NCBI RefSeq assembly: GCF_029227915.1 | Contig: NC_079886.1 | Coordinates: forward strand, 25,150,501 to 25,214,500 | DNA from: Hydractinia symbiolongicarpus | Taxonomy: Eukaryota > Cnidaria > Hydrozoa > Anthoathecata > Hydractiniidae | Reading direction: 5' to 3' | DNA length: 64,000 nucleotides | Part shown: positions 11,201-22,194 of the stretch, one piece after another | Layout: each line of letters begins with the position of its first letter | Position numbering within the stretch: position 1 is the first letter of the stretch | Notes under the pieces: generated by a model | What the model was told of the DNA's origin: nothing | What the model saw: only the letters and a program-made list of their open reading frames with translations | Databases searched by the model: none | Program-made: the position numbers and the translations under genes

Positions 11201-14200
11201 ATGGGCTTGTTGGCTAAATACTGCATAATTTTGAAAAATAGTCACCATTCTGGGCAACTGCAATAATTTAATTGTCCTGACTGGGCTCGATCACGGGTGC
11301 CTTCGGATGAAAGCGCAGATCAATGACCACAGGACCGCCTTGACCGGACCATGAGTGTTGGAGGTGATGTAGAGAGTTTTTTAAAGATTCCTCGTTGACG
11401 AAACGTGACATGGCGCATGCGTCAGCACGGTCAAGTAGGGAAAGTACCCCAATGTTTTCGCTAATTAAACGATCTTTGCGTACGAATTTTGACTTGCGGT
11501 TTTCAGCATTGGAACTGACCTGACATTCAGATGTCAAAAATGGGTTTGGAATTCTCGTCACGTCATGGCAAGTTCATTTAAATACTGAATAATTTTGCAA
11601 AAAAATAGCAAATTCTGGGGAGCTGCAATAAAGTAATTGACCTGACCGGGCTCGATCCCAGGTGCCTTCAGACAAAAGCTCAGATAAATGACCACATGAG
11701 TGCCTTGACCTGACACGGAGTGTTAGAGTTGAAGTAGAGAATGTCTCGCAGATTCCTCCTTGAGGTAACGTGGCATGGCACATGCGTCAGCACAGGACTT
11801 TGACTAGCGGTCTTTAGCACAATAACCGCCTTGACGTGTAGATTTTAAAAATGTGCTTCGAATTCTCGTAACGTCATGGCAAAGTGATTTAAATAGTGAG
11901 TAATTTTGCAAAAAAATAGCAATTTTGGGCAGCTGGAATAAAGTAATTGACCTGACGGGATTCGATCCCAGGTACCTTCGGACGAAAGCTCAGATCAATG
12001 ACCACAGGACCGCTTTGTCCTGACTCGTAGTGTTGGGGTTGATGTAGAAAATGTCTCCCAGATTCCTCGTTCACGGCACGTGGCATGGCGCATACGTCAG
12101 CACTGTCAAGTAGGGCAAAGTACTTAAATGATCACGGGTGCCTTCGGATGAGAGCGCAGAGCAATGACCATAGGACGGGCTTGGAATTCTCGTCACGTCA
12201 TGGCAAGTTAATTTTAATACTGCATAACTTTGCAAAAAAATATCAATTTTGGGCAGATGGAATAAAGTAATTGACCTGACCGGGCTCGATTCCCGGCACC
12301 TTCGGATGAAAGCTCAGATCAATGACCACAGGACTGCCTTGACCTGACACGGAGTGTTAGATTTGAAGTAGAGAGTTTCTACAAGATTCCTCATTTACGG
12401 CACGTGGCATGGCGCATACGTCAGCACTGTCAAATAGGGAAAAGGCACCAAATGGTTTCGTTAATTGAACGGAACTTCTGTACGAAATTTGGGTTGCGAT
12501 TTTCAGCATTCAAACTGCCTTGACATGTAGATTTTAAAAATAGGCTTGGAATTCTCGTCACGTCATGGCAAGTTAATTTTAATACTGCATAATTTTGCAA
12601 AATAATATCTATTATGGGCAGATGGAATAAAGTAATTGACCTGACCGGGCTCGATCCCAGGTACCTTCGGATGAAAGCTCAGATCAATGACCACAGGACT
12701 GCCTTAACCTGACACGTAGAGTTAGTGTTGAAGTAGAGAATGTCTTCCAGATTTCTCGTTTACGGCACGTGGCATGGAGCATACGTCAGCACTGTCAAAT
12801 ATGGCAAAGTACCCAAATGTTTTCGCTAATTAAACGCACTTCGGGTACCAATTGTGACTTGCATGCATCAGCACAGCATTTTGACATGCGGTTTTTAGCA
12901 TACGAACCGCTTTGACATGTAGATTTCAAAGATAGGCTTGGCATTTTCGTACCGTCATGGCAAAGTTGTCTTAATACTGCATAATTTTGAAAAATAATGA
13001 CCATTCTGGGCAACTGTAATAAGTTAATTGTCCTGACTGGGCTCGATCACGGGTGCTTTCGGATGAAAGCGCAGATCAATGATCACATGACCGCTTTGAC
13101 CGTACAGAGAGTGTTGGAGGTGATGTAGAGAGTTTTTTGCAGATTCCTCGTTGACGACACTTGGCATGGCGCATGCGTCAGCATGGTCAAGTAGGGCAAA
13201 GTACCCCGATGTTTTAGCTAATTAAACGCACTTTCCGTACGAAATTTGGCTTGGAATTTTCAGCATTCGAACCACCTTGTCATGAAGAATTCAAAAATGG
13301 GCTTGGAATTCTCGTAACGTCATGGCAAAGTGATTGAAATACTAAATAATTTTGCAAATAAAATAACAATACTGAGCAGCCGGTATAAAGTAATTGTCCT
13401 GACCGGACCTCGATATCAATTACCTTCGGATGAAATCGCAGATCAATGAAAACAGGACTGCCGTGACCTGACACGTAGTGTTAGGATTGATGTAGAGAAT
13501 GTCTCGCAGATTCTTAATTGAGGAACGCGGCATGGCGCATGTGTCAGCACAGCATTTTGACTTGCGGACTTTAGCATACGAACAGCCTTGACATGCAGAT
13601 TTCAAAAATGGGCTTGGAATTCTCGTAACGTCATGGCAAGTTAATTTTAATACTGCATAACTTTGCAAAAAAATATCAATTCTGGGCAGATGGAATAAAG
13701 TAATTGACCTGACCGGGCTCGCTCCCAGATACCTTCGGATGATGGCTCAGATCAATGACCACAGGACTGCCTTGACCTGACACGGAGAGTTAGTGTTGAA
13801 GTAGAGAATGTCTCTCAGATTCCTCATTTAGGGCACGAGGCATGGCGCATGCGTCAGCACAGCATTTTGACTTGCGGGTTTTAGCCTTCGAACCGCCTTG
13901 ACATGTAGATTTTAAAAGTGGGCTTGGAATTCTCGTCACGTCATGGCAAGTTGACTTTAGTACTGCATAGTTTTGTAAAAAAATAGCAATTTTGGGCAGC
14001 TGGAATAAAGTAATTCACCTGACGGGGCTCGATCCCAGGTACCTTCGGACGAAAGCTCAGATCAATGACCACAGGACCGTTTTGTCCTGACACGTAGTGT
14101 AGGGGTTGATGTAGAAAATGTCTCCCAGATTCCTCGTTGACGACACGTGGCATGGCGGATGCGTCAGCACGGTCAAGTAGGGCAAAGTACCCCAATGTTT

Positions 14201-16150
14201 TCGCTAATTAGACGCATTTTCCGTACGAATTTTTGGCTTGCTATTTCCAGCATTCGAACTGCCTTGACATGTAGATTTTGAAAATGGGCTTTGAATTCTC
14301 GTCACGTCATGGCAAGTTGATTTTAATACTGCATAATTTTGCAAAATAAAGGAAATTCTTGGGAGCTGGAATAAAGTAACTGACCTGACCGGGCTCGATC
14401 CCAGATACCTTCGGATGATAGCTCAGATCAATGACCACAGGACTGTCTTGACCTGACACGGAGAGTTTGTGTTGATGTAGAGAATGTCTCCCAGATTCCT
14501 CGTTCACGGCACGTGGCATGGCGCATACGTCAGCACTGTCAAGTAAGGCAAAGTAGCCAAATGTTTTTGCTAATTAAACGCACTTTCCATACGAAATTTG
14601 GCTTGTGATTTTCAGCATGCGAACCACCTTGACATGAAGAATTCAAAAGACGGGACCTCAATCCCAGGTGCCTTCGGATGAAAGCGCAGATCAATGACCA
14701 CAGGACCACCTTGACCGGACAGAGAGTGTTGGAGTTGAAGTAAAGAATGTCTCGCAGATTCTTCATTGAGGTAACGTGGCATGGCGCATCTGTCAGCACA
14801 GCATTTTGACTTGCGGACTTTAGCATACGAACCGCCTTGACATGTAGATTTCAAAAAGGGGCTTGGAATTCTCGTCACGTCATGGCAAGTTAATTTTAAT
14901 ACTGCATAACTTTGCAAAAAAAATATCAATTTTGGGCAGATGGAATAAAGTAATTGACCTGACCGGGCTCGATACCAGGTACCTTCGGATGAAAGCTCAG
15001 ATCAATGACCACAGGACTGCCTTGACCTGACACGGAGAGTTAGTGTTGAAGTAGAGAATTTATTCCAGATTTCTCGTTTGCGGCACGTGGCATGGAGCAT
15101 ACGTCAGCACTGTCAAATATGGCAAAGTACCAAAAATGTTTTCGCTAATTAAACGCACTTCGCGTACGAATTTTGACTTGCATGCGTCAGCACAGCATTT
15201 TGACATGCGGTTTTTAGCATACGAACCGCTTTGACATGTAGATTTCAAAAATGGGATTTGAATTCTCGTCACATCATGGCAAGTTGATTTTAATACTGCA
15301 TAATTTTGTAAAAAAATAGCAAATTCTGGGGAGCTGCAATAAAGTAATTGACCTGACCGAGCTCGATCCAAGGTGTCTTCGGACGAAAACTCAGATCAAT
15401 GACCACAGGACTGCCTTGACCTGACACGGAGTGTTAGAGTTGAAGTAGAGAATGTCTCACAGATTCCTCCTTGAGGTAACGTGGCATGGCGCATGCGTCA
15501 GCACAGGACTTTGACTTGCGGTCTTTAGCACAATAACCGCCTTGACGTGTAGATTTTAAAAATGTGCTTCGAATTCTCGTAACGTCATGGCAAAGTGATT
15601 TAAATTGTGAGTAATTTTGCAAAATAGTAACAATTCTGGGCAGCTGGAATAAAGTAATTGTCCTGATCGGGCGCGATCACGGGTACCTTCGGATGAAAGC
15701 ACTGTTCAATGACTACAGGACTGCCTTGGCCTGACACGGAGTGTTAGATTTGAAGTAGAGAATGTCTCCCAGATTCCTCATTGAGGTAACGTGGCATGGC
15801 GCATGCGTCAGCACAGGACTTTGACTTGCGGTCTTTAGCACAATAACCGCCTTGACGTGAAGATTTTAAAAATGTGCTTCGAATTCTCGTAACGTCATGG
15901 CAAAGTTGGCTAAATACTGCATAATTTTGAAAAATAATAACAATTCTGGGCAACTGTAATAAGTTAATTGTCCTGACTGGGCTCGATCACGGGTGTCTTC
16001 GGATGAAAGCGCAGATCAATGACCACAGGACCGCCTTGACCGGACAGAGAGTGTTGGAGGTGATGTAGAGAGTTTTTTGCAGATTCTTCGTGGACGACAC
16101 GTGCCATGGCGCATGCGTCAGAACGGTCAAGTAGGGCAAAAAACACCATT
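11200..16150 (+). repeat. Irregular A monomers with several joints
   Basis: Mixed 366-, 310- and 392-bp class monomers with no regular higher-order period that I could follow. Internal joints are visible near 11,208 (GGCTTG|TTGGCTAAA), 12,130 (AAATG|ATCACGGG) and 12,178 (AGGACGG|GCTTGG). The first 263-bp type joint of the island occurs at 14,649. Segment 13,560-14,640 resembles 16,190-17,270 at an offset of about 2629. No gene is seen. Confidence 0.75.
12280..12296 (+). other. tRNA T-arm / B-box-like element (best copy)
   Basis: CCGGG-CTCGATT-CCCGG forms a perfect 5-bp stem with a 7-base loop, the geometry of a tRNA T-arm. The loop matches the T-arm pattern TTCRANY except for C at the first position, and the conserved G-C closing pair is present. 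GGCTCGATTCC matches the RNA polymerase III B-box consensus GGTTCGANTCC at all but one position. Most A monomers carry the related CCGGGCTCGATCCCAGG, with one stem mismatch. A complete tRNA cannot be folded around it, and the only A-box-like sequence (GGGCAGCTGG, about 32 bp upstream in many monomers) is a weak match. Homology to a tRNA is an inference; the match itself is direct. Confidence 0.5.
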
Positions 16151-16418
16151 GTTTTCGCTAATTAAACCCACTTTGAGAACGAATTTTGACTTGCGGTTTC
16201 CAGCATTCAAACTGCCTTGACATGTAGATTTTAAAAATGGGCTTGGAATTCTCGTCACGTCATGGCAAGTTAATTTTAATACTGCATAACTTTGCAAAAA
16301 AATATCAATTCTGGGCAGATGGAATAAAGTAATTGACCTGACCGGGCTCGATCCCAGATACCTTCGGATGATGGCTCAGATCAATGACCACAGGACTGCC
16401 TTGACCTGACACGGAGAG

Positions 16419-17721
16419 TTAGTGTTGAAGTAGAGAATGTCTCTTAGATTCCTCATTTAGGGCACGAGGCATGGCGCATGCGTCAGCACAGCATTTTGAC
16501 TTGCGGTTCTTAGCCTCCGAACCGCCTTGACATGTAGATTTTAAAAGTGAGCTTGGAATTCTCGTCACGTCATGGCAAGTTGATTTTAATACTGCATAGT
16601 TTTGCAAAAAAATAGCAATTTTGGGCAGCTGGAATAAAGTAATTGACCTGACCGGGCTCGATCCCAGGTACCTTCGGACGAAAGCTCAGATCAATGACCA
16701 CAGGACCGTTTTGTCCTGACACGCAGTGTTGGGGTTGATGTAGAAAATGTCTTCCAGATTCCTCGTTCACGGCACGTGGCATGGCGCATACGTCAGCACT
16801 GTCAAGTAGGGCAAAGTACCCAAATGTTTTTGCTAATTAAACGCACTTTCCGTACAAAATTTGGCTTGCGATTTTCAGCATGCGAACCACCTTGACATAA
16901 AGAAATCAAAAGACGGGACCTCAATCCCAGGTGCCTTCGGATGAAAGCGCAGATCAATGACCACAGGACCGCCTTGACCGGACAGAGAGTGTTGGAGGTG
17001 ATGTAGAGAGTTTTCTGCAGATTCCTCGTTGACGACACGTGGCATGGCGCATGCGTCAGCACGGTCAAGTAGGGCAAAGTACACCAATGTTTTCGCTAAT
17101 TAGACGCACTTTCCGTACGAATTTTTGGCTTGCTATTTTCAGCATTCAAACTGCCTTGACATGTAGATTTCGAAAATGGGCTTTGAATTCTCGTCACGTC
17201 ATGGCAAGTTGATTTTAATACTGCATAATTTTGCAAAATAATAGAAATTCTTGGGAGCTGGAATAAAGTAACTCACCTGACCGGGCTCGATCCCAGATAC
17301 CTTCGGACGAAAGGTTAGATCAATGACCACAGGACCGTTTTGTCCTGACACGTAGTGTTTGGGTTGATGTAGAAAATGTCTCCCAGATTCCTCGTTCACG
17401 GCACGTGGCATGGCGCATACGTCAGCACTGTCAAGTAGGGCAAAGTACCCAAATGTTTTTGCTAATTAAACGCACTTTGAGAACGAATTTTGACTTGCGG
17501 TTTCCAGCATTCAAACTGCCTTGACATGTAGATTTTAAAAATGGGCTTGGAATTCTCGTCACGTCATGGCAAGTTAATTTTAATACTGCATAACTTTGCA
17601 AAAAATATCAATTCTGGGCAGATGGAATAAAGTAATTGACCTGACCGGGCTTGATCCCAGATACCTTCGGATGATGGCTCAGATCAATGACCACAGGACT
17701 GCCTTCACCTGACACGGAGAG
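16419..17721 (+). repeat. 1303-bp 4-mer HOR copy
   Basis: Landmarks at 16419, 16570 and 16802 recur at 17722, 17873 and 18105, a constant 1303 bp. The unit equals the following 939-bp unit plus one extra monomer of about 364 bp, so the 939-bp form may have arisen from it by loss of one monomer, or the reverse. It includes a 263-bp class joint at 16912. Confidence 0.78.
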
Positions 17722-20050
17722 TTAGTGTTGAAGTAGAGAATGTCTCTCAGATTCCTCATTTAGGGCACGAGGCATGGCACATGCGTCAGCACAGCATTTT
17801 GACTTGCGGTTTTTAGCCTTCGAACCGCCTTGACATGTAGATTTTAAAAGTGGGCTTGGAATTCTCGTCACGTCATGGCAAGTTGATTTTAATACTGCAT
17901 AGTTTTGCAAAAAAATAGCAATTTTGGGCAGCTGGAATAAAGTAATTGACCTGATGGGGCTCGGTCCCAGGTACCTTCGGACGAAAGCTCAGATCAATGA
18001 CCACATGACCGGTTTGTCCTGACACGTAGTGTAGGGGCTGATGTAGAAAATGTCTCCCAGATTCCTCGTTCACGGCACGTGGCATGGCGCATACGTCAGC
18101 ACTGTCAAGTAGGGCAAAGTACCCAAATGTTTTTGCTAATTAAACGCACTTTCCGTACAAAATTTGGCTTGCGATTTTCAGCATGCGAACCACCTTGACA
18201 TAAAGAATTCAAAAGACGGGACCCCAATCCCAGGTGCCTTCGGATGAAGGAACAGATCAATGACCACAGGACCGCCTTGACCGGACAGAGAGTGTTGGAG
18301 GTGATGTAGAGAGTTTTTTGGAGATTCCTCGTTGACGACACGTGGCATGGCGCATGCGTCAGCACGGTCAAGTAGGGCAAAGTACCCCAATGTTTTCGCT
18401 AATTAGACGCACTTTCCGTACGAATTTTTGGCTTGATATTTTCAGCATTCGAACTGCCTTGACATGTAGATTTTGAAAATGGGCTTTGAATTCTCGTCAC
18501 GTCATGGCAAGTTGATTTTAATACTGCATAATTTTGCAAAATAAAAGAAATTCTTGGGAGCTGGAATAAAGTAACTGACCTGACCGGGCTCGATCCCAGA
18601 TACCTTCGGATGATAGCTCAGATCAATGACCAAAGGACTGTCTTGACCTGACACGGAGAGTTAGTGTTGAAGTAGAGAATGTCTCTTAGATTCCTCATTT
18701 AGGGCACGAGGCATGGCGCATGCGTCAGCACAGCATTTTGACTTGCGGTTTATAGCCTTCGAACGGCCTTGACATGTAGATTTTAAAAATGGGCTTGGAA
18801 TTCTCGTCACGTCATGGCAAGTTGATTTTAATACTGCATAGTTTTGCAAAAAAATAGCAATTTTGGGCAGCTGGAATAAAGTAATTGACCTGACGGGGCT
18901 CGATCCCAGGTACCTTCGGACGAAAGCTCAGATCAATGACCACAGGACCGTTTTGACCTGACACGTAGTGTTGGAGTTGATGTAGAGAATGTCTCCCAGA
19001 TTCCTCGTTCACGGCACGTGGCATGGCGCATACGTCAGCACTGTCAAGTAGGGCAAAGTAGCCAAATGTTTTTGCTAATTAAACGCACTTTCCGTACAAA
19101 ATTTGGCTTGCGATTTTCAGCATGCGAACCACCTTGACATAAAGAATTCAAAAGACGGGACCCCAATCCCAGGTGCCTTCGGATGAAGGAACAGATCAAT
19201 GACCACAGGACCGCCTTGACCGGACAGAGAGTGTTGGAGGTGATGTAGAGAGTTTTTTGGAGATTCCTCGTTGACGACACGTGGCATGGCGCATGCGTCA
19301 GCACGGTCAAGTAGGGCAAAGTACCCCAATGTTTTCGCTAATTAGACGCACTTTCCGTACGAATTTTTGGCTTGCTATTTTCAGCATTCGAACTGCCTTG
19401 ACATGTAGATTTTGAAAATGGGCTTTGAATTCTCGTCACGTCATGGCAAGTTGATTTTAATACTGCATAATTTTGCAAAATAAAAGAAATTCTTGGGAGC
19501 TGGAATAAAGTAACTGACCTGACCGGGCTCGATCCCAGATACCTTCGGATGATAGCTCAGATCAATGACCAAAGGACTGTCTTGACCTGACACGGAGAGT
19601 TAGTGTTGAAGTAGAGAATGTCTCTTAGATTCCTCATTTAGGGCACGAGGCATGGCGCATGCGTCAGCACAGCATTTTGACTTGCGGTTTATAGCCTTCG
19701 AACGGCCTTGACATGTAGATTTTAAAAATGGGCTTGGAATTCTCGTCACGTCATGGCAAGTTGATTTTAATACTGCATAGTTTTGCAAAAAAATAGCAAT
19801 TTTGGGCAGCTGGAATAAAGTAATTGACCTGACGGGGCTCGATCCCAGGTACCTTCGGACGAAAGCTCAGATCAATGACCACAGGACCGTTTTGACCTGA
19901 CACGTAGTGTTGGAGTTGATGTAGAGAATGTCTCCCAGATTCCTCGTTCACGGCACGTGGCATGGCGCATACGTCAGCACTGTCAAGTAGGGCAAAGTAG
20001 CCAAATGTTTTTGCTAATTAAACGCACTTTCCGTACGAAATTTGGCTTGC
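17722..20050 (+). repeat. 939-bp 3-mer HOR (263+366+310 bp)
   Basis: Anchors at 18076, 18339, 18705 and 19015 give spacings of 263, 366 and 310, totalling 939. Independent landmarks repeat at exactly 939: 17722/18661/19600, 18105/19044/19983, 18178/19117, and the joint GACGGGACC at 18215/19154/20093. Each unit thus contains one monomer of each length class in fixed order. Differences between copies are scattered substitutions. Confidence 0.88.
18076..18338 (+). repeat. Representative 263-bp class A monomer
   Basis: Anchor spacing 263. About 103 bp is missing between GAATTCAAAA and GACGGGACCCC (joint at 18215). The deletion removes the TTTTGCAAAA palindrome and the GGGCAGCTGG segment; the CTCGATCCC element survives only as a mutated CCAATCCCAGG. 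The joint occurs at 14649, 16912, 18215, 19154, 20093, 20721 and 21609 and nowhere else that I found, so the class is confined to 14.6-21.7 kb. Confidence 0.85.
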
Positions 20051-22010
20051 GATTTACAGCATGCGAACCACCTTGACATGAAGAATTCAAAAGACGGGAC
20101 CTTAATCCCAGGTACCTTCGGATGAAAGCGCAGATCAATGACCACAGGACCGCCTTGACCGGACAGAGAGTGTTGGAGGTGATGTAGAGAGTTTTTTGCA
20201 GATTCCTTGTTGACGACACGTGGCATGGCGCATGCGTCAGCATGGTCAAGTAGGGCAAAGTACCCCAATGTTTTCGCTAATTAAACGCACTTTCCGTACG
20301 AATTTTGGCTTGTTATTTTCAGCATCCAAACTGCCTTGACATGTAGATTTTGAAAATAGGCTTTGAATTCCCGTCACGTCATGGCAAGTTGATTTTAATA
20401 CTGCATAATTTTGCAAAAAAATAGAAATTCTTGAGAGCTGGAATAAAGTAATTGACCTGACCGGGCTCGATCCCAGGTACCTTCAGACGAAAGCTCAGAT
20501 CAATGACCACATGACCGGTTTGTCCTGACACGTAGTGTAGGGGCTGATGTAGAAAATGTCTCCCAGATTCCTCGTTCACGGCACGTGGCATGGCGCATAC
20601 GTCAGCACTGTCAAATAGGGCAAAGTACACAAATGTTTTTGCTAATTAAACGCACTTTCCGTACAAAATTTGGCTTGCGATTTTCAGCATGCGAACCACC
20701 TTGACATAAAGAATTCAAAAGACGGGACCCCAATCCCAGGTGCCTTCGGATGAAGGAACAGATCAATGACCACAGGACCGCCTTGACCGGACAGAGAGTG
20801 TTGGAGGTGATGTAGAGAGTTTTTTGGAGATTCCTCGTTGACGACACGTGGCATGGCGCATGCGTCAGCACGGTCAAGTAGGGCAAAGTACCCCAATGTT
20901 TTCGCTAATTAGACGCACTTTCCGTACGAATTTTTGGCTTGCTATTTTCAGCATTCGAACTGCCTTGACATGTAGATTTTGAAAATGGGCTTTGAATTCT
21001 CGTCACGTCATGGCAAGTTGATTTTAATACTGCATAATTTTGCAAAATAAAAGAAATTCTTGGGAGCTGGAATAAAGTAACTGACCTGACCGGGCTCGAT
21101 CCCAGATACCTTCGGATGATAGCTCAGATCAATGACCAAAGGACTGTCTTGACCTGACACGGAGAGTTAGTGTTGAAGTAGAGAATGTCTCTTAGATTCC
21201 TCATTTAGGGCACGAGGCATGGCGCATGCGTCAGCACAGCTATTTGACTTGCGGTTTATAGCCTTCGAACGGCCTTGACATGTAGATTTTAAAAATGGGC
21301 TTGGAATTCTCGTCATTTTGGGCAGCTGGAATAAAGTAATTGACCTGACGGGGCTCGATCCCAGGTACCTTCGGACGAAAGCTCAGATCAATGACCACAG
21401 GACCGTTTTGACCTGACACGTAGTGTTGGAGTTGATGTAGAGAATGTCTCCCAGATTCCTCGTTCACGGCACGTGGCATGGCGCATACGTCAGCACTGTC
21501 AAGTAGGGCAAAGTAGCCAAATGTTTTTGCTAATTAAACGCACTTTCCGTACGAAATTTGGCTTGCGATTTACAGCATGCGAACCACCTTGACATGAAGA
21601 ATTCAAAAGACGGGACCTTAATCCCAGGTACCTTCGGATGAAAGAGCAGATCAATGACCACAGGACCGCCTTGACCGGACAGAGAGTGTTGGCGGTGATG
21701 TAGAGAGTTTTTTGCAGATTCCTTGTTGACGACACGTGGCATGGCGCATGCGTCAGCATGGTCAAGTAGGGCAAAGTACCCCAATGTTTTCGCTAATTAA
21801 ACGCACTTTCCGTACGAATTTTGGCTTGTTATTTTCAGCATCCAAACTGCCTTGACATGTAGATTTTGAAAATAGGCTTTGAATTCCCGTCACGTCATGG
21901 CAAGTTGATTTTAATACTGCATAATTTTGCAAAAAAAATAGAAATTCTTGAGAGCTGGAATAAAATAATTGACCTGACCGGGCTCGATCCCAGGTACCTT
22001 CAGACGAAAG
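20050..22010 (+). repeat. Degraded continuation of the 939-bp HOR
   Basis: The 263-class joint recurs at 20093, 20721 and 21609: spacings 628 and 888 instead of 939. The first interval lacks about one 310-bp monomer. The second lacks 51 bp, removed at a visible joint near 21,314 where CTCGTCA runs directly into TTTTGGGCAGCTGG. The regular 939-bp ladder is therefore breaking up here. Confidence 0.8.
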
Positions 22011-22194
22011 CTCAGATCAAAGACCACAGGACTGCCTTGACCTGACACGGAGCGTTAGAGTTGAAGTAAAGAATGTCTCGCAGAATCTTCATTGAGGAAC
22101 GTGGCATGGTGCATGTGTCAGCACAGCATTTTGACTTGCGGACTTTAGCATACGAACCGCCTTGACATGTAGATTTCAAAAATGGGCTTGGTAT

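Noticed and set aside
12240-12300. A real tRNA gene around the T-arm-like element
   Set aside because: No D-arm, anticodon arm or 7-bp acceptor pairing could be found around it, and the A-box candidate is weak. Only the T-arm resembles tRNA.
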